This document shows positions 49,896 through 62,000 of a DNA stretch of 64,000 bases, piece after piece. How positions within the stretch are numbered: position 1 is the first letter of the stretch; every line of letters starts with the position of its first letter. The stretch comes from Litoditis marina (taxonomy: Eukaryota; Nematoda; Chromadorea; Rhabditida; Rhabditidae): contig OZ038438.1 of assembly GCA_964036275.1 (NCBI GenBank), positions 14,863,720 through 14,927,719 of the forward strand, written 5' to 3'. The notes below the pieces were generated by a model. The model was given only the letters and a program-made list of their open reading frames with translations, did no database searches and was not told where the DNA came from. The position numbers and the translations under genes are program-made.

Positions 49896-52800
49896 CCATC
49901 TCACTACGATGTTACTATCAATCTTCAACATATGTTTGAAGATAGTTACGGAGTGAGTTAAACAGAAATTGTCTTATGGAGTAACTAAAAACTCATTTAG
50001 GGATTGATCTTCCCAAAGCAATCACATACGGTGCGCTAAGCCGTCAAGCTTGTAGTTTCAACCCATTGCTTTCAGAACCGAATTCGTTGATTATGGCGTG
50101 TATCGAAATCAAACTACAACGATTTGGTCACTTATACATTGTCATTTAGGGAGCTGAAACGTTCAACGGGAGTGTAACAATCAAGGGAGTAATGAGTCAA
50201 AATACTTCTCTTCTACAATTGCATGCATGGAGAATGCAATTCCACCGTGTGAAAGTCATGTGTGAAGAAGGTAGTTAATTGGAAGAGATTAACGAAAGCC
50301 GGAGACTTTTCACATTGTTAGGTGCAAGTGCTTACAATGTATTCTGAGAAATTTGAAGAGGAATATAGTGCTCACATTTCCCAACTGGACTCGTTGGCAC
50401 CGTGCCAGCAACTTTGGAAGACTGTTATTTAGAGAACACAAATATTTTACAGAAAGTTTTTTTGAATACGAATTTTAACGAAGGGGAGGAACCCTTCACA
50501 TAAATGTCTATTGTTTTGAACTAATTCAACATGTTCAAAAATTGCCTTGAAGTTTCATTGGCAAGCTGCCCAAGTCCAGTTTGGGAATGTGCGAACTATA
50601 GCACCAAATCTAAAGTCAATATGATACAAGTAATTTTTCATTTAAACATAGGGGTAAAAAACAAGCAATCAAATCTCTTTCAAATTGCTTGAGGAATAGG
50701 GAACTTAGCGCTCTCCAGAACATCGTCCTATCCCGCCGTGGTTGCAGTATTATCTCGTGGATTTTCGATAAAAATTCGTAGAACATTGTAACTGTAACGA
50801 TTATGTGTTCAGTGAACCAACCTGTCTCCCAAGTATCCCATCGGCAATTCGTGGATGACACGGTCACAATTTCTCTTCTGAAAATAGTGCAAGGAGAGAA
50901 AGAGTGCTCCGTGCAGGTGTGACACTTCTGAATAAAAATCAATGAAGATCTTTATTCTTTTCGAAACACGTAAAGTTGTAAAGTCTCTTGCAGATTATTT
51001 GTACTGTTTACAATACCAAACCGAAACAAGTCCAATATTATAGTATAGTTCCCGTAGAATTTATTCACTACTTCGCGGCTAAGCAGCGCTTTTACAGATT
51101 GAATATGGAGCGCAGAGCAAGGACTTGTTTGGGTTGTACAAATCGTACTTCCCATCCAAGTATAACTTCGACTCCCATTTCATCAGTGTTACCACCAACA
51201 ATGAGCCGAAGATGGCTCGATTGTGGGTGCCTTCGTTGGATGATATGAGTTCGCGGGCATCGTGGTCAATAACACTCCTCCATCCACTGAAGACCAGGGT
51301 TTTCGCATCTTCCCCCGTCCGGCGAAAGTTAGTTTCGAGGCTATGGTTATTATTTGTATCGCTGAGAGGGTGGTTTTCAGTAAGTTAATCGTGAACGCGC
51401 TGCAATTGTAACACTCGCTCCCGAATCATGTTTTCTTGTTCCACAGGTAGAAATTGATTCGCACAGGCTTTCACCACTTTCACCCAAGTTTTTGTAGCAA
51501 ATTTCATTTGTACGGTGATGGTTAAATATGTACTATTGCTAAGACGTAGCATAGAACGTGATATATCTCTGTTCCTAATATTCTACCGCTGGTTAAAACA
51601 GCAACGAAAGTCCATCAAGAGGGGAACAATCTAGACAAACTTCTAGCGTTTTTCATAAACCATTGAGATTGCATTGAGACCACCCGGCCAGAATATTCAA
51701 TCTGCAAGAGTAGAACCTTGAGCTGTGACGATGGAAAGAAACATTACGTGAAATTATTCTGCAACGTTCAAGTTTTCGTACATTCCAGAACAAATACAGA
51801 TCATCGAAAGTCTCGTTTCATTTCTAATGGTGCCACACAACCATTTCATGCAAATTTCGCTGTAGTGCAAGAGAAGAAATTTAGAAGCGATGCTGTCCAT
51901 ACGAGTACAAACCAAACGGTAGGTCACGATTAACATGAAATGAAAGTGGATATACATAGTAAATGAGTTTCGTGCATTCGAGAGTTATATTGTAGCAATT
52001 GAGCTTCCCGCATCACAGTGGACCGATCACTTGCTCGCTTGATTTATCGATTGATCAAATTCAAAATGTACCCATGTCGCACTACAATATTGTTATGCAA
52101 AAAACCAAACTCGCAGAGGAAAGTGATTTGGGCAACCCAGCAATGGAAACCTGTATAGGTAAGGCCCCGTCATAGCTAAGTTCTGGTGCTTGTGGTTTGC
52201 GTTTGCAATGAGCTCATGCGTTCGAGATGTAGTTCTATACTCATGATGTGCAGCAAATCAAACTAAGATCCACATATACTCACGGCTCATCATTTTCTTT
52301 CCATCTAGATACGATTTTGGTTTCCAAGGGGGATTCACTTCAAGACAACCATCAAAACTCTTCTTCGTGAGACGTCGAGTTTCTTCGAGTATGCCACGAA
52401 ACTTTTCGAGCACACACTGGACTGCTCAATCATTGGTTGGTATTTATTCAACAATTATAGGAAAACCGAAAAAAATGCAAACGGTTTCGGCACGCACGTC
52501 AAGATTCTGTCGAGTGGGCCAACTCTCAACTCCTTGGACAATCTCAGTTCAGGAGAAAGTGGCGTTTTTGCTAGACAAAAATCAAGTTATGGCAAATTAG
52601 CCATAAATTTCAGAGAAAGTGAGGTTCGTGTTACCCTGTCTTCAAATAGGCTAGTTCGTATTCAGAGATTGTTGCGCTCCAACATCAAACCGGGGTGTCT
52701 AGTGGCTGCCTTGTTGTGATTGACCACCGGCAGAACTTCACCGCGACGAAGCTCAGAGAACAGATAGTGAAGCTGGTTAGTAATGCGATGAGAATTGATT

Positions 52801-55521
52801 TGATTTGTTAATTGGTAAAATAAGTATTTTCGAGGAATAACTCAAATGATCAAGGTACAAACCGAGCAAAACCAAACATTGTACTCATTGCCTGCCTTTC
52901 AGAGAACTGTCTAATCAGTTTACGTGTTTCTTGTTCACCTTTGCGCAACAATGCAGTTGATGTGAGAATAAATTTTGTACAACATTCACGATGATATTTC
53001 TCAAGTCGTTTAGTGGATGGGATCTACTGTGTTATACTCGTCATCCGAAAATGGCTGGTTTCATCACTCATTGAGCAGCTACATCGCTATGAAATGGGAC
53101 AATAGTGAGGTAGTTCCGATCAAACATAACACTTCATCCTTCTTTGTATTCGTAGGAGTTCCTTAACCTCTCCTCTAAAGAGAATTTCCTCTAGATATGT
53201 CAAGCAAACACCCTGCAGATTTTGTCCACTGCATGATGTTTCACGTAGCAAAAAAAACTTCGAAAGGAGTGATCGAAACGTTGGGAAGGGAACATTTAGA
53301 GGATGGGAGGGGAAAGTGGGTCCTTGATTGAAACAAGGGAACATTGAAATGAAACATGGAAATAGGACGTTCAGAGAATTACACTCAAAGCTTCCTCACT
53401 TAAACTTCCAGGAGTTTGTGACAATACTGAATCGAACTGTTCATAACAGCTTGATTTTCGAAGAGCCCATTGTACCCGGATACGTGAATCCACGAAACTC
53501 GCATCTCATGTACGCAGATAAGGTAAAGTAGCCACCTTATCTTGTCTGGGAGTAACTTGTTGTGAAGTGTTAACTTTTTCCTTTGTCATATTATCTGTAA
53601 TCTTCCTACGCATTTTTTGAACTTTGGAATTAAATATCATATATTGAAAGTTTTGTTCCGGACAAAGCGCAACTTTCAGGGAGTCATGTTGATAAAAATG
53701 ATAGCAGATGTGATGGGCGAGGAAGCGTTTGAGAAGATGATAAAGGTTAGTTAACAGTTTGGTTTTGTAGTTTCACAGCATATCTAAAATTACAAAATTG
53801 TTTCTCCAAACTTCTTGTATTTAGAGTCTAGTGGCAGAACACATCCACAAGTACTTGAGCAGGAACGGACTTTTCCACACGCTGAGAACGTTCACTGAAG
53901 GATGGAAACAGCCGGCGTGCTATCGTGCGTTCCTAGGAACACAAACTGACTTTGTGAGTGGCATTGACGAGGTTTCATGAGAAAACCGAAGTCGTAGTCG
54001 AGAATATCTTTGTTCTTACATCAAAAATCAGAACACAAAACGAGAGACCCAGGGTGGGATCACAATACAGGTATAATCCATCATAAGTTCTACCTATTCT
54101 GAAATGGTAATGAATTAAGCTGTTTTATCATTTACCAAAATTTAACATCGAATGTTTAACAGTGAAGTTGGTTTCCTGATTTCATTATTTCCACCAACTA
54201 CTTTTCCAGGTTGGACTGCCTGTGATTAATGTTCGAATAACGAACAGTACTGTATCAATTACTCAGAGTAGCTATTCTGTGAACAACTCATTGGATGCAA
54301 GATAGTTAGTTATGTTTTGATGCGAGAGTGCTCTACTCGTATTGACGCTCTTAATCGTTCTTTCATATCACCTCATAAATAAGAAGGTTGAGTACAACTA
54401 ATAGAGGGGGAGAGAGAGAAGTGAAGAGAGACCGAAAGAGAGAGGTAGAGAAAACAAGACGGGTGAGAGAAGACAAAAAAAGCGAAAGAAGGAAGAGATG
54501 CCGAGAGATAGAGAGCTGAGCTTGTGTAACCCTGTTAGTTTCTTCGAGGTTACTCGAACGCATACAAATTTCCAAAAACTCGAAATAAAAACCTTGACAT
54601 ACCACTGTCCACAGGTTTGTTGAAACAGGACGAGTCACATCACCTGATCTCAGATTTGGAGTACATTGGCTCACGCACAGAGAAACTTCAACATTTGAAT
54701 AGGAGGTGTTTGTATTCAGTGAAACAACAAAAGAATGACGTGAAAATCTGTGATATTGAGAAAGAATGAAAACGTCTATTTCAGTCGTCCATGGACTTTG
54801 TCTTCTCGGTGGACCATACCGATCAGAGTAGTCAACAACGAAACAAACTCAATCACGTGGTTGCATCACGGTCGGTGAAAATGCAAAAGTCCTTTAAACC
54901 TTCATCGGAATCTCACAAACATAAAGTAAAACGAGCACTCTTAGTAGGAACTTTTCCATTATTTTGTTCACGAGTACACAATATAGTATTTTTTCAGATG
55001 AGGATGGTGTCAGCTGGTCCTGTGAGGAATGCGACAGGGTTATGATTGATCCATTTGGGCACGGTCTGTATTTAGTTCGTTACGAGGATCAAAGCTACTT
55101 GAACCAACTGTGGAAGGTGACCCAGGTGAGAGAGATCGCACAGTCTTCTTACGCACACCACTGTCCCTGTCCCCAAATCATTAGTTCAGCGGTTATCGTA
55201 GTTTCTCAAGAAAATTTCAATTTTATAGTTTCCGTCTTCCTAATGAAACTTTGCCAGCGTGCCAAGTAAATTTTGGATAACTGTTTTTTCAGGAAAAACA
55301 TAGCTTCTTGCGAACTCTTGCGAAAAACTCATTAAAAAAACAACGAGAATTATATGTAACTTTTTCAACAGGACTGTCAACTCTACCATCGCGTATGTCT
55401 GGACTACTCACTGAACTTTGAGTTCTGTGATTCGACATACAAGCTCCATTGTCATTTTGCCAAGTCAAAAAGCAGTGTTATCTACTCCGCGACTCGGCAC
55501 AAATGGGACGATTATATTTGA
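49896..55521 (+). CDS. Degenerate M1 aminopeptidase-like protein
   Basis: Exons that match the peptidase M1 fold in order: 49896-49952 (PSHYDVTINLQ), 50150-50248 or -50270 (NGSVTIKG), 50322-50423, 51098-51327 (IEYGA...ARLWVPSLDD...ITLLHP), tentatively 51467-51520 (FTTFTQVFVANF), 52309 to about 52614 (IRFWFPRG), about 52702-52768, 53014-53109 (WMGSTVLYSSSENGWFHHS), 53412-53522, 53680-53745, 53825-53953, 54210-54304 (VGLPVINV), 54785-54870, 54998-55125 (GLYLVRYED), 55372-55521. Active family members have DEP, GAMEN, HExxH and a downstream Glu. Here I see SLDD in place of DEP, LNSLDN at the GAMEN site and no HExxH, so catalysis is unlikely. Most joins are in phase; those around 51327-53014 are unresolved, and the first coding exon is not certain. 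The C terminus is short and Cys-rich. Probably a binding or structural paralog. Confidence 0.72.
50052..50121. repeat. Copy of the TTGTAGTTTGATC hairpin element
   Basis: TTGTAGTTTCAAC (about 50052) and ATCAAACTACAACG (about 50108-50121) are inverted ends around a 45-bp centre. Lies in the first intron of the M1-like gene. The left arm has diverged. Confidence 0.5.
54401..54516. repeat. Purine-rich GA tract
   Basis: About 115 bp, dominated by GAGAGAA/GAAAGAGAG on plus, in the M1-like gene intron between exons 54304 and 54785. Confidence 0.65.
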
Positions 55522-56095
55522 TTATGAGTAACTAGCATGTTCATTCTGACTTGTCAATAAACACACATACCGTTGTATTTTATTTCTGATTCATACATAT
55601 TTCTGACTGTAACTTTTTTCGAAATTAACCGTACATTGGTAAAAATGAGTTACTCATTCGGAATCAACGTCACAATTCAAATTACGAAATCTTCCTACTA
55701 GTTTTTTCAATGCGCAACTGCATTATTTACTCTTTGATTGTATTCTTACTCAATGACCCATTCGTCACTGTGTGCGCAATACAGAAAAATTATTGGCGCA
55801 CACTTTTCTGCATCCGTGATTTGATAAAAGCAACACATGTGCGTTCCGATTACATAAGGGTGAAGAATCTCACACTTTTAGTTTGAGCTGGGCTCAACCA
55901 ACAAACAAATTGATAAATGAGAATTCTACACAGTATGGAGTGATATTTACCATATCCAGCAGCTATAATAAGATTTTCTTTATTATTACTGTGTCAGTTA
56001 GAGGCTTATCTTTTCGTTATGCGTTTTTGTCGTGTGTACGATCATGTTTTGACCGATTTTTCCGGTAAAATACGCATTATTTTCAGTTACATGGT
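55522..56095. other. Spacer between the M1-like and NHR-kinase genes
   Basis: A 574-bp gap between two plus-strand genes. It contains AATAAA at 55556-55561 for the upstream gene and a TTTCAG acceptor ending at 56086, ten bases before the next ATG. Confidence 0.45.
55556..55561 (+). terminator. Poly(A) signal AATAAA of the M1-like gene
   Basis: Canonical hexamer 35 bp after the TGA of the M1-like gene, supporting 55521 as its true 3' end. Confidence 0.6.
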
Positions 56096-59000
56096 ATGAC
56101 GCAGAGTGTGTGCGATTGGTGCATAATCTTTTCATATCTTATCGCATCACTCGTCGCCTTTCTTTGTATTACACTACAGGATTGGTCTCCTTTTTTCGAA
56201 TACTTGCAGAAAAGCATAATCAGTTATGAGTGAGTTTATTCAACACATTTTAGTCATGCTGATCTACTTCTATCCAACATAAAGCGCGATGTTAGTATTT
56301 TGTTCATCATATTTCTTTCAGATGTTGCTTTTCACGAATCCCGGCTTGAAATTGTGGAATTAAGCGAGAGTGAGTAGAGTACAATATTTAATTTTTCTGA
56401 TTTATTTATTTTTTGCCTGCGCTCAAACTAGGTCGGAAATTTGAATTTTCACGTATTAGATTCGTTCCTCACCGAAATTGAATAAACTCTTTCGCTATGT
56501 AATTTCATGTTTGTGCAGTGCACAACTTTTTTCTTCTTCAGATAACCAACGTGCGGAAAAAAACCAATTCATTCGTAATGCAGCTGTGTTCTCAGACAGG
56601 TGAGCAACCTCTTTCCAACATGAGCCAACAACAAAAGTTAAGTTGAACGAACAGACCAAATAATGAATATTTCGAATCGGTTTACATACAACAGATGAAT
56701 TTTTATTTTAAATTATTATTGTAAAATGTATTAAGTTCAACGCGTATTTCCTACCTATTCATTTGCGCAGATCAATACGTGCAGAGGAATTGGTGTTTTT
56801 TCGAGTTCGTAAAAACACTCCCAATGAGTTCAAGAAGGCATGTCTGGGCTACACGCAACGCAATCCAGAGCGAATGGAGCACGACAGTGACTTGAAGTGA
56901 GAAGTATTTCATGCATAATATGGACATCCACAGTCTGGGTTGAACTTCAACAGTTTGAGCTTGAACTAGAAGAACGAACTTTTACGGGTTTGTAGAATAG
57001 ATTCAGTTCATCACTTGAGTAAACATTCATAACATTGATTTATTCATTCATTTATTTATCTACATTCAAATAATATGGCACTCGCTCATCAGAGAAAGAG
57101 AAGAAGAATCGAGAAATAATTGAAGCCATAAGATTTTGAATGGTTTACGGTTCACTTTTTCTACGATGTTGTATCGGAGAGGGTTTTAACATTGGTTTTT
57201 GATTGGTTTTTGACAAATTATTATTCTCGCCAACGCTTTTTTTATTAGGATAAACGGTAAGATAGTAGGAGTATGTTTTGTACCTTCTAAATGCAGAATT
57301 TTCCTTATGTTCTTGACCAGCATCCTCCGTTCCATGAGGAAATACATTCAGGTGTATCCCGGAGTTCAACAACGGTAAATACCTGTATATACACACTTCA
57401 TCTGAAAACCTACAGCAATGTGAGAAAAACTGGCACTGCCTGCATTACTCCCAGTCTGGAACGGTATTCTATGGAGTGAACGGCGTTCCTCAGGTGAGCG
57501 GTGTAATTGGTATTTGAAAAGTGAGTAACTCTCCGTGAATCGAAAAGGTCAGAAACATCTGGAAAAAGCAACATATACTAGAGAAGTAGATATCATGTTG
57601 TTCTCTCATCTTCCACAGTTCAGAAGTCCTTAGACTTGAGTCTCATAGTTATCTGGTTGAACAAGTGTGACTGTATCCTGGAGGTGTTCGAGATAACACA
57701 AGAAAAACGGAAGCCAGTGTTTTCGCTGACAGTTCATTTTTTGAACACATAAAAAAAGTAACACAGTGACCTTTATGTGTTCAATTTTTGCAATGCTTAA
57801 GTAAGAAAAACATATTCAGGGATCATATCAAGGTGCAAAAACAGACCGCCCCTTGTGGATGTTCATAACGATCGGTTCATTGGCGGAAATTCATATTATC
57901 GGTAGGTGATTCTTAAACGTGTGCTCAGTCTCTGGTTACTGTTCAGTTTCCTCAATCACATGGACAAGTTTTACTTTCGCATGCTCTCAACTGAAGAAAG
58001 TTTGATGATTAACTTTGGACTAATTCATCTGCTGGCGTGATAAACGGAGTTATTTCGACAATAAGAATCAAATACAATATAGATATGAACTTACAATACG
58101 GAGTTCGAGAGTATACATAAATGTTCTGAATCAAAACACCTATTCAATGGACTTACTACATCATCTTCACCATCAATTTTGAATCTTCGACTTCAATATC
58201 TGAGATAACCAAATGATTCAGAGTGTCCAGTGGCATCGAAGTTGATTGAATCATATAAAAGATTGGTGCACGGACAAGCGGCTGCATTCAAGTCGGTAAT
58301 GTCAACAGCCTCTGGTGGGTCTCTGCATTCGAACCGACTCGCAAACTTAATTAGCAACTGATTGACCGATTTCTCGCAAAAAAAAATAATACGGGTCTCA
58401 TGTTAGTTTTTTCGAATGTTCTACCTTTCTACAAACTGTTTAAATTAGTTCCAATCTCAAGATTATTACAGTTTCATAAGTTACGTGAAAAATTGCGGCT
58501 GGATAGAAGAAAGTGATAGCAATAGAGTCTCTACGAACGATGTGGTGTATTTGTCAACGACTAGCATTGAAAGAACTCTGAAAACGGGTAATATGGCTTT
58601 CTTTCAGTTCTGGGTGGTCCATCAAAGATGCCTGGCATGCCAATGAGGTTTCACAAAAACGCGAACGAGACAGCGATATTGAACGGTGAGATACTTTTGA
58701 CATTTCATTAATAATAATTCATTATCCATGTAGAATGACATCAACAACACTTAAATCGATATTACGTACGTGATGAATGGATTTTAACAAAAAATACATA
58801 AAAAACCTATTTTCAGAACTTAAAATAGAACGAATGATTATGAGCACCTAGGTCAAATTATTGTAGTGGAAACTGTGGCGTTAGACATGGTAACGGAAAC
58901 CGTAAATATCAAAGTATTACTGAGATATAGCTGCAGCAATGGTTGGGTCAGTTGACCACACAGAGCGGAAATACTCTACCTATCTCTAATAGAAACACCA

Positions 59001-62000
59001 TTCTCATACATCTCATTTAAAGCGACAACAGTATCCGGAAATTTCCGGTTAAACACAAAGTCAGGAGGGACTATGAAACCGGCAGGTAGTTTATAGCCAC
59101 CAGGAAAAACTATTTCAGACTGAGAGGGTACAGATGAATTAGTTGTAGAGGAGGAAGGCACGAGCAAATCAGCAGGAGTGACCAAGTTAGGAGTTTCAAC
59201 CGGAACGGTTTCAACAGTTTTTACGGTTGGAGATGACAAAGCGAAGGACTCGGACGATTCAGGAAGTGAAGACCAATCAATGGAGAAACGGGATCATTAT
59301 CTCTAGATTGTTCAATTACCTCCATTTCGGTTTGGAGGTTGGCATCAGCGATAATAGGACTTGTAGTTTGCTCGGTGACCTCAGCTCGGGCGGCGTCTCG
59401 TTTCGATTGTCTGGCGAGGAATCCGACTGTTCCGGGGTCTCGAACTTCTGCACATGAAATGTTGACATAGAATCTTCGGATTTCATAGCAGATCAATTAG
59501 ACGAGGAAACGGAATACCATCTTTGAGCGAAATTTGGAGTGGGCGAGGTAAGCCATCTTGACGAGGTTTACCAAAACGGTGTAGAATAGAGATATTGGAT
59601 GGAGAAACGGACACCAAATTGAAAATTGCATTCACCTTTTTCTTTGTTGTATAATCCTCTGGTAGGCCATAAATAGTGAGACATCGACGATCATGGAAAC
59701 GGTGGAGTTCAGATTGAATAATGGTGGGCAGGGATTGGGTCAGACTGTCGAGTTTGGAATTGAGGGTTTTGATTTCACTCAAAATGGTGGAAAAATGGGT
59801 TCGAGATGGTACCATTTTTGGACGAGGCGATGGCATATCAATCAATCTAGAGGGGTCACCTCACACGACCGAGACAAGGGGTGGAACGTTTGGCTGAATA
59901 AGATGTGAATGGTAAATGCAATGAAGCATCTCCACGAATGTATTGTGAATTCTGGGGGCTATAGAAGTTTGATGTACAGTTGCGGTACAGGAAGGTGGTA
60001 ACACATCAAATAACCTAATTTTTTTTATTCAGATCAGCAATCTATTGAAGCACTGGACGTAACTGCAAGTGTGGCATTCTCCAGCAAGTGAGTATTGAAC
60101 GTAACATAATACTAAAATTAAAACAAAAGAAACAATAAGTCTTCGTTCGCATAATATCGCCGGCAACATTTATCGGTATTTCCAGCTAGGTGTGTACGAC
60201 GCATGTTCTATTTCACTCATATCGAGTTGTCTGTATGTTTCAAGTTTAGATCCTTCTCGGAGGGAGACTGTCTTTCAATGGATGTTGCCAATACTGGTAG
60301 TGTTGTGTTGGGACTCACAACAAAAAATCCGAGCGACTACTCAGCGTCTGACTTGACCAGGTCAGGATTACCAACAAAAACGAATTGAATGAGAATACTG
60401 AACGAAGTTCTTGACTTATTTCAGAAAAAAATGAATGGCACTGAATGTTTTTGATGTTTCACTTCAATTGTTTTCACTCCATTCTGAATCATTATACAAT
60501 TAGCATAGAATCAATATCAACTATAGAACGACTGTCTGTATTACGTTATGAACAGTATAGAACCCGGCCATGTGAGCAACTGTCAAACGATAAGTAATTA
60601 ACCACTTGGCCCCCTTGTAGTTAGTGTAGGGAAAAAAAGTCTCAGAAGGATAAGTCTATTCAACATTAAACTTGCAGACAGTTCACCCAAGATCAGTTCG
60701 GTCCAATCCGAACCACCGTCGTAATTGGACAAGTTCACTTTGAAGCCTCAGATATTGTACACATTGCCGTGGTCAGGCAGAACGGAACATTGCTGTCGAT
60801 AATCGGGGTAAATGGCGAGGCTCAGGTATGAGTTAATGCACGCCTTATTGCTGTTTCTGCGATTGTACTCATATCACTTCGGTTGATTCTGATTTTAGGG
60901 TTCGAAAACGTTGAGAGAAGGCCGCTATTGGATGGTAATTCGACCATCCACGGTGGCTCGGATCACAGTTATTGAGTGCTCCAAAGCAGAAGGTCGGTTT
61001 CTTTGATTTGTTCAAGTATTGATTTATCCAAAATCAATAAACGCACTAGCCGAAAAAAGAAGAGATTTCACAAAATATTTAAAGGTCAATATGTTCATTA
61101 GCTATCAAGTATATACACCTCGCAGAAACAGAACATACTTGATGTCTCCCCACAACTGGAAACCAAGAGAATATCAGAACCCACGCTTCAGCTGTTATTA
61201 TTTGACTAATATCCATTGACTTTTCAACCAGTAAAATGTTCATATCGTTAACTTAATTGTATGCTTCCGTGATGTTGGCATCCTTGCAGGCGAAAAAGAG
61301 CGTGACATACACGCGCCTGTAGCGATAGATGTTGCTAGAAAGCCACCTCAGATCGCCAACCAAGGTAGGTGGAAGATAGCACCATTATCCGATTAGAAGG
61401 ACACTTCTTTGAGGTATGAAAACAATTGTTCTCTAACTAACAATAATATTGGTCAGGTCGAAATGTTGAGAATGGCGCTGACGCTGCAAAGAAAAAGGCC
61501 GTGCATTTTGTCTCAGACCACAAGGAAGACATCAGGAAACCAGAAAATGGTGAGCACTTATGTATAGTCTAGGAACTTGAGAAAGTGTTTCAGATATAAC
61601 GACGATAGGTCACGTTGGAGAACTTGTTATCAGTTTAATACCTTCTTCATTTGTTCCTTGTTAACATAGTTGACCATAATAAAAAAAACCCATGATCGAA
61701 TTCCGAGTGTTGTGTGAAAACTTTGCTGTTTTTAGATGATCCGAGCACTTCCGATCGCAGTGCAGCGGAAGATACGAAGAGTTCGTCTGACCATAGTTCC
61801 TTCACTGAAGGTGAGGCTCGATAAATGAGCATACTATTTATACTCATTGTTGTAAAATTATACGTTATAGTAGAAAAAACGAATCAACTTCACGTCACTA
61901 AAATTTTCACGTTGTACACGACAGCTCCCCAAGTCGTGAAGATACAGCCACGAGAAATGCAGTGCAGCTGTTCACATGAAAATACAATCTCGGTGAATCA

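Noticed and set aside
57624..57750. Extra NHR-kinase exon (LIVIWLNKCDCILEVFEI)
   Set aside because: It is open and follows an acceptor, but joining 57493 directly to 57820 reproduces the NHR pattern seen in the second domain and keeps phase; this segment would interrupt it.
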